Positions 1 through 5,406 of a stretch of DNA of 5,526 nucleotides are shown in pieces; the first letter of the stretch is position 1, and the number at the start of each line of letters is the position of its first letter. Below the pieces are notes generated by a model. That model saw only the letters and a list, made by a program, of their open reading frames with translations. It was not told the origin of the DNA and ran no database searches. Source of the stretch: a bacterium. Lineage in GTDB: Bacteria; Bacteroidota; Ignavibacteria; Kapaibacteriales; UBA2268. The stretch is from NCBI GenBank assembly GCA_030426865.1, contig JAUHXN010000203.1, forward strand, positions 1-5,526. The letters run 5' to 3'. A program made the position numbers and the translations under genes.

Positions 1-57
1 CTCTTTAAGCGTAGCGAAAGAGGGGTATCAAGACAGAGAAGTGAGACTGGGTGATAA
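1..57. repeat. Probable edge of a dispersed hairpin repeat, cut by the window start
   Basis: CTCTTT at 1-6 pairs with AAAGAG at 17-22 across a 10-base loop that holds a small GC-GTA-GC inner pairing. AAAGAG continues as GGGG, so the left arm probably extends outside the window as CCCCTCTTT. The rest, up to the ATG at 58, is purine-rich and has no clear ribosome-binding site or promoter. The first frame is open from 1 to the TGA at 52-54, but this is too short to call a gene tail. Similar hairpin spacers are, from general knowledge, scattered between genes in Bacteroidota genomes; that identity is inference. Confidence 0.35.
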
Positions 58-528
58 ATGATAATAAATGTAAATAAAATAGAAGAATTACTAGAAAAAG
101 AATTTGAATTCTTAATTCATGATTTTGGTTATACTCTAGAAAAATCAAAATATTTAACTGAAATATATCTACACTACAAAACAAGAAAAAGAGGAATTGA
201 TATATTTTATGAAGCATCAAATCAAGGCTTAACCGTTGATTTATACAGTAGGAATATTATTGTTGATTTATTTTTTGGTGGTGAAGGTGAAATCGGATTC
301 AATTGTGAAATAATAACTAATGGAGATATTAAATTTGAAGATGTAAAAAGGGTCAGTGCTTCTAAAACTTCTGAGGAAATATTTCAAATATACAACTCTA
401 ATACAATTGATGATGTAAATATAGATGCGGTTAATCTCTATAAAAGAATAATGTTGGATTATTTACCAGATGTTTTAAATGGCAAAAAGTGGATTAAACT
501 AAAAAAAAGAAAACAAGTTAATTCATGA
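58..528 (+). CDS. Hypothetical protein, 156 aa, no recognised domain
   Basis: The protein is not recognised. It is a complete frame of 156 residues from ATG to TGA, with no signal peptide, no membrane segment and no cysteine cluster (one Cys, in the GFNCEI stretch). It is acidic in the middle and ends in a lysine-rich tail (WIKLKKRKQVNS), so it is probably a soluble cytosolic protein. The pattern is a short N-terminal helix (EELLEKEFEFLIHDFGY), alternating beta-like strands around residues 40-85, then a C-terminal helical part with a YLPDVLNGKKW motif. This loosely recalls small immunity-type or orphan proteins of polymorphic toxin loci, but that is inference from shape only. No toxin lies beside it. 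It stands alone, with a hairpin repeat upstream and a hairpin overlapping its stop codon. No Shine-Dalgarno sequence is seen; there is no other plausible in-frame start near the N-terminus. Confidence 0.72.
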   Translation: MIINVNKIEELLEKEFEFLIHDFGYTLEKSKYLTEIYLHYKTRKRGIDIFYEASNQGLTVDLYSRNIIVDLFFGGEGEIGFNCEIITNGDIKFEDVKRVSASKTSEEIFQIYNSNTIDDVNIDAVNLYKRIMLDYLPDVLNGKKWIKLKKRKQVNS

Positions 529-572
529 GCGGTCTATTCCGCTCATTAAGCCGCTCACGCAAAAGGTGTGAG
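525..572 (+). other. Two tandem hairpins at the 3' end of the 58-528 gene
   Basis: Hairpin A: ATGAGCGG (525-532) pairs perfectly with CCGCTCAT (539-546) around the loop TCTATT, and the stem includes the TGA stop codon. Hairpin B: CTCACGC (554-560) pairs with GTGTGAG (566-572), with one G-U pair and loop AAAAG. A second CCGCTC at 551-556 could compete for the GAGCGG arm of hairpin A and would disrupt hairpin B. Neither hairpin is followed by a T-run, so they are not typical intrinsic terminators; they could protect the 3' end of the mRNA. Function is not known. Confidence 0.45.
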
Positions 573-578
573 TTGACT

Positions 579-764
579 CGCCCCATCGGGGCGTAATATC
601 TGTAGCTATTAACTTGTACGATCTAACAAAGCCCCAGCGGGGCGACATAACATATTTAGAAAGAGTTGAAGATTAATAGTATGTTTTTTAATATACCACC
701 CCTACGGGGCTTATTGGCTTTGTTGATTGCTTTGGCTACAGATATTTAGCCACTATGTGGCTAA
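579..764. repeat. Mirrored array of four GC-rich hairpins with a shared 12-base tag (REP/BIME-like)
   Basis: Left unit: hairpin CGCCCC-ATC-GGGGCG (579-593), tag AATATCTGTAGC (595-606), 24-base spacer (607-630), hairpin GCCCC-AGC-GGGGC (631-643). Right unit, read on the minus strand: hairpin TTAGCCAC-ATA-GTGGCTAA (764-746), the same tag (746-735, a perfect 12-base match), 24-base spacer (734-711), hairpin around CCCC/GGGG (710-698). The two units therefore face each other with the same element order and the same spacer length, about 53 bases apart. A further 9-base inverted pair, AACAAAGCC (625-633) and GGCTTTGTT (716-724), adds to the long-range symmetry. All four loops are three bases. Spacers differ in sequence, so these are diverged copies rather than a recent duplication. 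The design resembles bacterial REP elements paired as BIMEs; no transposase is present here. None of the hairpins has a following T-run on either strand. Confidence 0.7.
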
Positions 765-785
765 TCGGATATTTTGTTAAAAACA

Positions 786-1412
786 CTAAAACAACCCCTC
801 TTCCCTATTATCAAACTTGATAAGAAAACTATTACGATGAATCCGGCACTTGCCGGATTTTTTTATGGCTGCAAAGTGGGATTTAGTGCCATAGCCCTTG
901 TGTTTATCAAACCCATATTCGGGGAATTCAGCGTGATATTCTTTCATCATTCTGTCCCTAGTCACTTTCGCTATAATCGAAGCGGCAGCAATTGAGAAAG
1001 AATTTGAGTCACCTTTTACTATTGTTTGGAATGATTTGTATTTAGTTGATTTGAATCGGTTACCGTCTATTAGAAGCATATTGGGCTGAGTTGATAGTTT
1101 ACTGACAGCTAATTCCATCGCCAAATATGTAGCATTCAGAATATTGATTTCATCTATTTTCGCTTCGTCAACTATCCCTATTCCATAAGATATTCTTTTG
1201 TCTGAAGTAATCTGATCAAACAGCTCGTCTCTTATCTTTTCTGTTAATTTCTTGGAATCGGTGAGCTTTGGTATTTCAAATTGCTCTTGGAATATCACAG
1301 CGGCTGCAACTACAGGACCTGCTATCGGGCCTCTACCCGCTTCATCAACCCCAGCTATAATGGGGTAATTATTTATATATGAGTTTTCGTAATCGAAGTT
1401 TGGGGAGGTCAT
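786..1412 (-). CDS. rnhB: Ribonuclease HII
   Basis: RNase HII cuts the RNA strand of RNA-DNA hybrids and starts removal of single ribonucleotides misincorporated in DNA; it is cytosolic and metal-dependent. The 208-residue protein is full length for the family. The N-terminal block GVDEAGRGPIAGPVVAAAV carries D23 and E24 and the GRG motif (26-28) that reads the RNA-DNA junction. D116 sits in LLIDGN and D135 in the KGDS block, completing the four acidic metal ligands. SIAAASIIAKVTRD (140-153), HKGYGTKSH and the C-terminal IHRNSF are further family blocks. It is last in a four-gene operon. Its ATG shares an A with the stop of the DUF4279 gene (TAATG), which favours translational coupling; GGGAA lies just upstream. 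Near its 3' end the coding sequence contains a plus-strand terminator hairpin. Identification is secure. Confidence 0.97.
   Translation of the reverse strand: MTSPNFDYENSYINNYPIIAGVDEAGRGPIAGPVVAAAVIFQEQFEIPKLTDSKKLTEKIRDELFDQITSDKRISYGIGIVDEAKIDEINILNATYLAMELAVSKLSTQPNMLLIDGNRFKSTKYKSFQTIVKGDSNSFSIAAASIIAKVTRDRMMKEYHAEFPEYGFDKHKGYGTKSHFAAIKKSGKCRIHRNSFLIKFDNREEGLF
840..864 (+). terminator. Intrinsic terminator for plus-strand transcripts, inside the 3' end of rnhB
   Basis: AATCCGGC (840-847) pairs perfectly with GCCGGATT (852-859) around the loop ACTT, and T runs from 858 to 864. This has the full form of a Rho-independent terminator reading rightward. It would stop transcripts coming from the 58-528 gene or the hairpin array before they run antisense through rnhB and its operon. 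On the minus strand the stem is followed by ATTCATCG, so it is not expected to end rnhB transcripts. It lies within codons for KKSGKCRIH of rnhB, which align well with the family, so the hairpin coexists with coding sequence. Confidence 0.6.
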
Positions 1413-2068
1413 TATTTTATTTCATTCCCAATTATTGTTGTATCTATATCTATGCTTAAATTCAAATCATTAAGTCTTTTAATAGTTTTATTATCAAAAT
1501 GAATCCCAGCATTACCACTCACATATTGGTATTTACAAACACTAATACTTATATCTGCGACTTTAGATAACTCTAATATAGATTCTTTATATTTTTCTAA
1601 ATCATCAAGTAATAAACTAAGTTTTTCATCTAAGTCATAAGCAGTGTTTTTAATTGGTTCGAATTTTAAACGACTAAATTTGTATCTTTGATTACCGCTT
1701 TTCTTTGAATCATTTTTTGACCAACCTTCAATCGGTTCAACACCCTTTATAATATCTGCTAACTCATCAAACGTTAAATTCTCTGACGTGGCTGTAAGAT
1801 ATACACTATGACTATTTTCAGTAAAAACGGAATATAATTTAATATGTGGGCTTTGTTCAATTGATACTACTATAAAATAGTCCTCGTCTTTTACGTGAAA
1901 GTATATATAAACCAAATCTTCAGTAGATTTACTGTCTATTCTCGCTATTTTAGGTTTATCATTCTCTAGTTCAATTTCACATACTTCTAAGTATTGTTTT
2001 GTAACTTCAAAAGTTGGATTTTCTAGTTCTTCAATCGCTAAATCAATATATTCAGAATAATCTACCAT
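1412..2068 (-). CDS. DUF4279 domain-containing protein
   Basis: This 218-residue acidic, soluble protein has no signal peptide. The C-terminal half (about 116-212) fits the DUF4279 pattern: W116 with a following KND, a YKFSRL strand, then DLDEKLSLLLDDLEKYKESILEL (long amphipathic helix, 145-167), a beta strand ISISVCKYQYV, the GIHFDNKTIKRL segment (188-199), and the closing LSIDID (204-209). The N-terminal half (about 50-105) has repeated strands (DLVYIYFHV, YFIVVSIE) and a VYLTATSENLTFDEL stretch seen in proteins of this architecture. Biochemical function is unknown; DUF4279 proteins are sometimes found as immunity-type or orphan proteins, which is a hint only. It starts one base after the folE stop (TAG-G-ATG) and its own TAA overlaps the rnhB start, so it is translated as part of the operon. 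The family call comes from pattern recognition, not a search. Confidence 0.8.
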   Translation of the reverse strand: MVDYSEYIDLAIEELENPTFEVTKQYLEVCEIELENDKPKIARIDSKSTEDLVYIYFHVKDEDYFIVVSIEQSPHIKLYSVFTENSHSVYLTATSENLTFDELADIIKGVEPIEGWSKNDSKKSGNQRYKFSRLKFEPIKNTAYDLDEKLSLLLDDLEKYKESILELSKVADISISVCKYQYVSGNAGIHFDNKTIKRLNDLNLSIDIDTTIIGNEIK

Positions 2069-2069
2069 C

Positions 2070-2708
2070 CTAATCTATCAATCTCAAAAATTCTTGTCTT
2101 AGATTTAGGTCAGAGAGTAGTCGCCCACGCATCACAGAAGTTACCATCTCAGAATGGCTCTCATCTGCAGAAACACCTCTGGCTATCATACAATAGTGTT
2201 TAGCTCTTATTACTACACCAAGTGCTTTGGGCTCTAGTAGGTCTTGTAGGAAATCGACAATTTGTTCGCCAAGTTCTTCTTGTATCTGGGCTCTTTTGGC
2301 GAAGTATTCTGTTACTCTAGTTAGTTTAGATAGGCCAATTACTTTATCTTTGGGTATGTACCCTATTGCAGCATAGCCAGATATTGGTTGCCAGTGGTGC
2401 GAACAAAGCGACATAACTTTTATTCCTTTGGATATTACAAGGTCATTCACCTTCGAGCGATTAGGGAATACAGTTAGCTTTGGTGGTTTGTTGAACCTCC
2501 CTTCTAGCAATTCATTTACATACATTTTTGCCATTCTCTCTGGTGTGTCAGTAGAGTTTGGGTCATTTGGGTCTATTTTTAGTATTTGCAGTACTTCTCT
2601 GAACTTTTGTTCCAATCGCTTACGCATTTCTAACAGCTCTTCTTTGGAAAGCTCTTGGTTTGCATTTGCATCAAAACTTGGTATTTCGTCGAATAGTCTA
2701 TTGTTCAT
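2070..2708 (-). CDS. folE: GTP cyclohydrolase I (FolE, type IA)
   Basis: The enzyme converts GTP to 7,8-dihydroneopterin triphosphate, the first step of folate, biopterin and queuosine-precursor synthesis; family members are cytosolic homodecamers. The 212-residue protein has the zinc ligands C102 and H105 in SLCSHHWQPISG and C173 in AKHYCMIARG, with H104 and H171 as the usual active-site histidines. DTPERMAKMY (54-63), GYIPKDKVIGLSKLTRV (116-132), QIQEELGEQI (141-150) and EMVTSVMRG are further family blocks. The first 30 residues are a charged extension common in the family. All zinc ligands are kept, so this is the zinc-dependent type IA enzyme and not FolE2. The start codon lies inside the end of the upstream pterin gene (11-base overlap) and is preceded by AGAGG seven bases away. 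The neighbouring PTPS/QueD-family enzyme takes its product. Confidence 0.96.
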   Translation of the reverse strand: MNNRLFDEIPSFDANANQELSKEELLEMRKRLEQKFREVLQILKIDPNDPNSTDTPERMAKMYVNELLEGRFNKPPKLTVFPNRSKVNDLVISKGIKVMSLCSHHWQPISGYAAIGYIPKDKVIGLSKLTRVTEYFAKRAQIQEELGEQIVDFLQDLLEPKALGVVIRAKHYCMIARGVSADESHSEMVTSVMRGRLLSDLNLRQEFLRLID

Positions 2709-3138
2709 TTCCGAACCTCTTTATCTCTACTGGCTCACCGTAGTACTCCACCCATGAGTTAGGTGTTTCATATAGCTTGAGTTTATAAAGCTCGCCGTCA
2801 GTAATATGTGGCTTAACAATATCCCAGATCAGAACTGATATATTCTCAACTGTAGGTATTACACCTTTTAGAAAATCCACATCTACGTTCAAATGCTTGT
2901 GATCTAGGTGGATAAGAACTTTTTTAACAAGTATATCTTTCAACTTTTTAAGGTCTATAACGTATCCTGTATCAGGGTTAGGTTTACCTTTTACAGTAAC
3001 TTCTAATACATAATTATGACCGTGTCCATTTGGGTTATTGCATTTATCATATACTTCTTGATTTTTCTGAAAATCCCATTCTGGGTTGTATAATCTATGA
3101 GAAGCACTGAACTCTACACTTTTTGTAATAAATAACAT
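2698..3138 (-). CDS. queD: 6-pyruvoyl-tetrahydropterin synthase / QueD family enzyme, CX5HGH (PTPS-II-like) type
   Basis: This COG0720-family enzyme acts on dihydroneopterin triphosphate, the product of FolE. The 146-residue protein has the three zinc histidines H14 (SASHRL), H39 and H41 (GHGHNY), catalytic C33, the D79-H80 pair in HLDHKHLN, the PTVEN motif (95-99) and E124 in LYETPNS, which anchors the pterin. The spacing from catalytic Cys to HGH is five residues (CNNPNGHGH), as in animal PTPS, rather than the three-residue spacing of classical E. coli-type QueD. The chemistry could therefore be 6-pyruvoyl-tetrahydropterin formation (biopterin route) instead of, or besides, 6-carboxytetrahydropterin formation (queuosine route). 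Bacteroidota homologues commonly share this spacing and are usually annotated queD, so the symbol marks the family and not a proven reaction. It is the first gene of the operon; AGGA lies seven bases before its ATG. Confidence 0.93.
   Translation of the reverse strand: MLFITKSVEFSASHRLYNPEWDFQKNQEVYDKCNNPNGHGHNYVLEVTVKGKPNPDTGYVIDLKKLKDILVKKVLIHLDHKHLNVDVDFLKGVIPTVENISVLIWDIVKPHITDGELYKLKLYETPNSWVEYYGEPVEIKRFGNEQ
2716..2720 (-). promoter_or_regulatory. Ribosome-binding site of folE, inside the upstream gene
   Basis: AGAGG on the minus strand lies seven bases before the folE ATG, within the last codons of the PTPS/QueD gene. It is one of the better Shine-Dalgarno matches in the window and supports the overlapping start at 2708. 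Confidence 0.5.
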
Positions 3139-3145
3139 TTATAAT

Positions 3146-3149
3146 TCCT
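3146..3149 (-). promoter_or_regulatory. Ribosome-binding site of the PTPS/QueD gene
   Basis: AGGA on the minus strand lies seven bases before the ATG at 3138 and supports that start. Confidence 0.4.
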
Positions 3150-3194
3150 AAATTGAATTTTTACAGTATTACGGTATTATGCTCGTATTATTTG

Positions 3195-3202
3195 TAAATT
3201 TG
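3195..3202 (+). promoter_or_regulatory. Possible promoter -7 box for the lipoprotein-lptD pair
   Basis: TAAATTTG matches the Bacteroidota -7 consensus TAnnTTTG and lies 28 bases before the ATG at 3231. No TTG is found at the usual -33 distance, which weakens the call. An alternative sigma-70-like pair also exists: TTGAAT (3153-3158) and TATTAT (3175-3180), 16 bases apart. Confidence 0.35.
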
Positions 3203-3216
3203 AATAACAAACTAAA

Positions 3217-3224
3217 CAAAGTTA
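3217..3224 (-). promoter_or_regulatory. Possible promoter -7 box for the leftward pterin-rnhB operon
   Basis: TAACTTTG on the minus strand matches TAnnTTTG and would give a leader of roughly 70 bases before the PTPS/QueD ATG. It sits only 14 bases beyond the rightward box, so the two promoters would overlap. No convincing -33 TTG is seen. The box rests on one short motif in AT-rich DNA. Confidence 0.3.
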
Positions 3225-3230
3225 CGAAAA

Positions 3231-3977
3231 ATGAAAAAGATATTTTTTATTCTTATTGCATCGCTTCTTTATAGTTGCTCATCAGTTAGCGAAAAGAAAA
3301 GCGAGCTGAACACTGAATTCAAAAAACTACGAAGTATAACACCTAAGAATCTAGAATTCTCGGGTAAAGTAGATATAGATATGAATGGGCAAAGTCTAAG
3401 TCTAAATACTGATATATACTCTGCTGCGAGCGATTCAGTGCTTATGATACTGAAAGCATTTATGGGTATTCCAGCAGCTAAGGTTTATGCAGACCCAATG
3501 TCTTTTATGGCTTATAATGCTTTGGAAAATAAAGCATTCTATGGTGAACCAACTAAAGAAAACATGGTAAAAGCTATGAGGTTCGGTTTCTCATATAATG
3601 ATATGATAGCACTACTTAGAAATGAACCAAATTTCGATATGGACTATAAAATCAACAAAGAAGGCTCTAATGAGAAAGAAATACTTTACTATAGGTATTT
3701 CAAAGATGAGTTCATTGAGTATATCAAATATAATATCAAAGATAACTATATAACTCAATACCAACAAAAATCTTCTGATAATACACTTCTTCTCAATGTA
3801 TTTTTTGAGGATCCTAAAATGGTAGGGAAAAGAAATATGCCTCACAAAGTAACTGCACTGATACCAGAGACGGAAGGGAGTGTTAAGTTCAGATTTGATG
3901 AGATAAAATCAATAGATAATTTTGAAAAAGGATTCAATTTTTCAATTCCTAGTAACGTAACGAAAATAAAGCTATAA
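3231..3977 (+). CDS. DUF4292-like outer-membrane lipoprotein
   Basis: This 248-residue protein starts with a lipoprotein signal: positively charged MKK, hydrophobic FFILIASLL, and lipobox LYSC, so C16 should be lipidated after cleavage. The mature N-terminus is Ser-rich and has no Asp at +2, consistent with outer-membrane sorting in Gram-negative bacteria. The body is alternating beta strands typical of the DUF4292 group: LEFSGKVDIDMNGQ, SLNTDIYSAASDSVLMILKAFMGIPAAKVYADP, then YYRYFKDEFIEYIKYNI and a C-terminal VKFRFDEIKSID. The segment 'SDSVLMILK..GIPAAKVY' is the best family mark and recalls the LolB/LptE-like or outer-membrane lipoprotein carrier fold. The exact role is unknown. It is followed after four bases by the lptD-like gene, suggesting co-transcription and an envelope function. 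The ATG has an A-rich leader without Shine-Dalgarno sequence. The DUF4292 assignment is from resemblance only. Confidence 0.8.
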   Translation: MKKIFFILIASLLYSCSSVSEKKSELNTEFKKLRSITPKNLEFSGKVDIDMNGQSLSLNTDIYSAASDSVLMILKAFMGIPAAKVYADPMSFMAYNALENKAFYGEPTKENMVKAMRFGFSYNDMIALLRNEPNFDMDYKINKEGSNEKEILYYRYFKDEFIEYIKYNIKDNYITQYQQKSSDNTLLLNVFFEDPKMVGKRNMPHKVTALIPETEGSVKFRFDEIKSIDNFEKGFNFSIPSNVTKIKL

Positions 3978-3981
3978 ACCA

Positions 3982-5406
3982 TTGTCAATAGTTGAATTAC
4001 AGAAAAACAATGCATTAATGCTATTTATAGTACTGTTATCTTGTTGCCTTTCTGCAACAAAAGCTTTCGCTCAAGATATTGACAGTACCAAAGCAATCAT
4101 TGACTCTACTATCACTGACAGCACTGCCGACGAGATATATTTAGATGTAGAATCTGATCTTGAGAAAAGAGTAATTTACTCAGCCAAAGATAGTGCTGTA
4201 TTTATGCCTGGAAAGAGTATGCTGAGACTAAGAGGAGGGGCTAAAGTTGACTATGGTACAGACAAACTAGAAGCAGAAGTTATACTTTTCGACCTAGAGA
4301 AATCAAATCTTGATGCTTCTGCAATTCAAGACAGCAATGGTACATATTATGGTTTCCCAAAGTATAACCAACAAGAAAATGAGTATTTTGCTAAGCAACT
4401 AACATTTAACTTCAAAACTAAGAAAGGTGTAATAAGCTCCGGCGAAACGGAAATAACTGAAGGATTTTACTTCGGAGAAAAGATAAAAAGAATAAACGAA
4501 ACCGATATTTTCATCGAAAATGGTTTCTATACTACATGCGATGCACCTCACCCCCACTATTACTTCGGTTCTCCCGAAATGAAGATTGTAAACAAAGAAA
4601 AAGTACTTATAGACCCACTTATATTTTATGTAGAAGACATACCCGTATTCATTTACCCATTTGGTATATTTTTCCCGAATAAAGGTGGGCGACAATCTGG
4701 GCTGATGGTTCCATCTTTCCTATTTTCTGCTGGAAGAGGGGTAGTCTTTGATGATTTGGGTTTCTATTGGGCTGCTTCGGAATTTTGGGATATGCAGTTC
4801 ACTACAGATTTCTATTCAAAGGGTGGGTATTTACTAGGAACAGCAGGAAGGTGGAATGTAAAAGATCAATATTCAGGTAATGCCAGTTTCGAATACGGGA
4901 AGACTAGATTTAATACTGACGATGAATATGTTACCGCATGGAAATTTACCTTGGATCATAGACAGAACCTGACTCCTTATCAGAATATAAGTGCAAACTT
5001 GAATTTTTCGTCTTCTGATTTCAATAGAAATACGTCTGCTAATATAAATCAGAGGATAACTCAAACCATTACTTCAAACGCATCATACAGCATGGCATTT
5101 GATAATGGGTCTAATTTATCTGCTGGATATAATAGAGAACAAAATATAATAACTGACGAACAAACTCAGAATATACCTGTTACATATAGTATTCCGAATT
5201 TGACATTATTCAAACTCTTTGATAAGGATGTTACTTTCAGAAATTCTTCTAGGTTAAACTACACGCAGCAAACACGTCAAAATATTGATTTAGGTGAAGA
5301 AATTCCTGATACAACTTTTAGAAGTGAAGAGCGAAAATACTTGAGTCACTCTCCCTCTATTACATTTAGTTTACCTAGAATTTTTAATCATGATAAAAGA
5401 TGTTGA
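3982..5406 (+). CDS. lptD: LptD/OstA-like LPS-assembly outer-membrane protein, C-terminally truncated
   Basis: LptD inserts lipopolysaccharide into the outer leaflet of the outer membrane. The protein shows a signal peptide (hydrophobic LMLFIVLLSCCLSA, then AFA before QD), an OstA-type periplasmic domain (about 60-185, e.g. VIYSAKDSAVFMPG, RGGAKVDYGTDKLEAE), the hallmark YTTCDAPHPHYYF around C186, IPVFIYPFGIFFP (220-232), and GRQSGLMVPSF followed by barrel strands rich in aromatics and Asn/Ser (WAASEFWDMQFTTDFYSKGGYLL onward). Bacteroidota/Ignavibacteria relatives usually run to roughly 800-950 residues; this one ends at 474, in mid-barrel. Resemblance holds up to about SLPRIFNH (470), then four unrelated residues and a stop. 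The gene is therefore probably interrupted and perhaps inactive. The start is uncertain: TTG at 3982 gives a lysine in the signal n-region; ATG at 4018 gives a shorter signal without positive charge. Confidence 0.85.
   Translation: MSIVELQKNNALMLFIVLLSCCLSATKAFAQDIDSTKAIIDSTITDSTADEIYLDVESDLEKRVIYSAKDSAVFMPGKSMLRLRGGAKVDYGTDKLEAEVILFDLEKSNLDASAIQDSNGTYYGFPKYNQQENEYFAKQLTFNFKTKKGVISSGETEITEGFYFGEKIKRINETDIFIENGFYTTCDAPHPHYYFGSPEMKIVNKEKVLIDPLIFYVEDIPVFIYPFGIFFPNKGGRQSGLMVPSFLFSAGRGVVFDDLGFYWAASEFWDMQFTTDFYSKGGYLLGTAGRWNVKDQYSGNASFEYGKTRFNTDDEYVTAWKFTLDHRQNLTPYQNISANLNFSSSDFNRNTSANINQRITQTITSNASYSMAFDNGSNLSAGYNREQNIITDEQTQNIPVTYSIPNLTLFKLFDKDVTFRNSSRLNYTQQTRQNIDLGEEIPDTTFRSEERKYLSHSPSITFSLPRIFNHDKRC

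Noticed and set aside
579..764. CRISPR array or rRNA/tRNA-like structure
   Set aside because: The hairpins differ in sequence, are in opposite orientations and have no regular direct repeat with unique spacers; no cloverleaf or rRNA motif is seen.
746..785. Intrinsic terminator for rnhB from the TTAGCCAC/GTGGCTAA hairpin
   Set aside because: The stem is strong, but on the minus strand it is followed by ATATCTG with no T-run, so canonical termination is not supported.
774..995. Plus-strand open frame opposite rnhB
   Set aside because: It lies wholly opposite the conserved rnhB C-terminal coding region, contains the terminator hairpin and resembles no protein family.
2428..2757. Plus-strand open frame opposite folE and the PTPS/QueD gene
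   Set aside because: It is antisense to two secure genes; the Ser/Phe-rich composition is that of a shadow frame.
3612..4695. Minus-strand open frames opposite the lipoprotein and lptD genes
   Set aside because: They are rich in Ile, Phe and Tyr, as expected when AT-rich coding DNA is read backwards, with no start context and no family resemblance.
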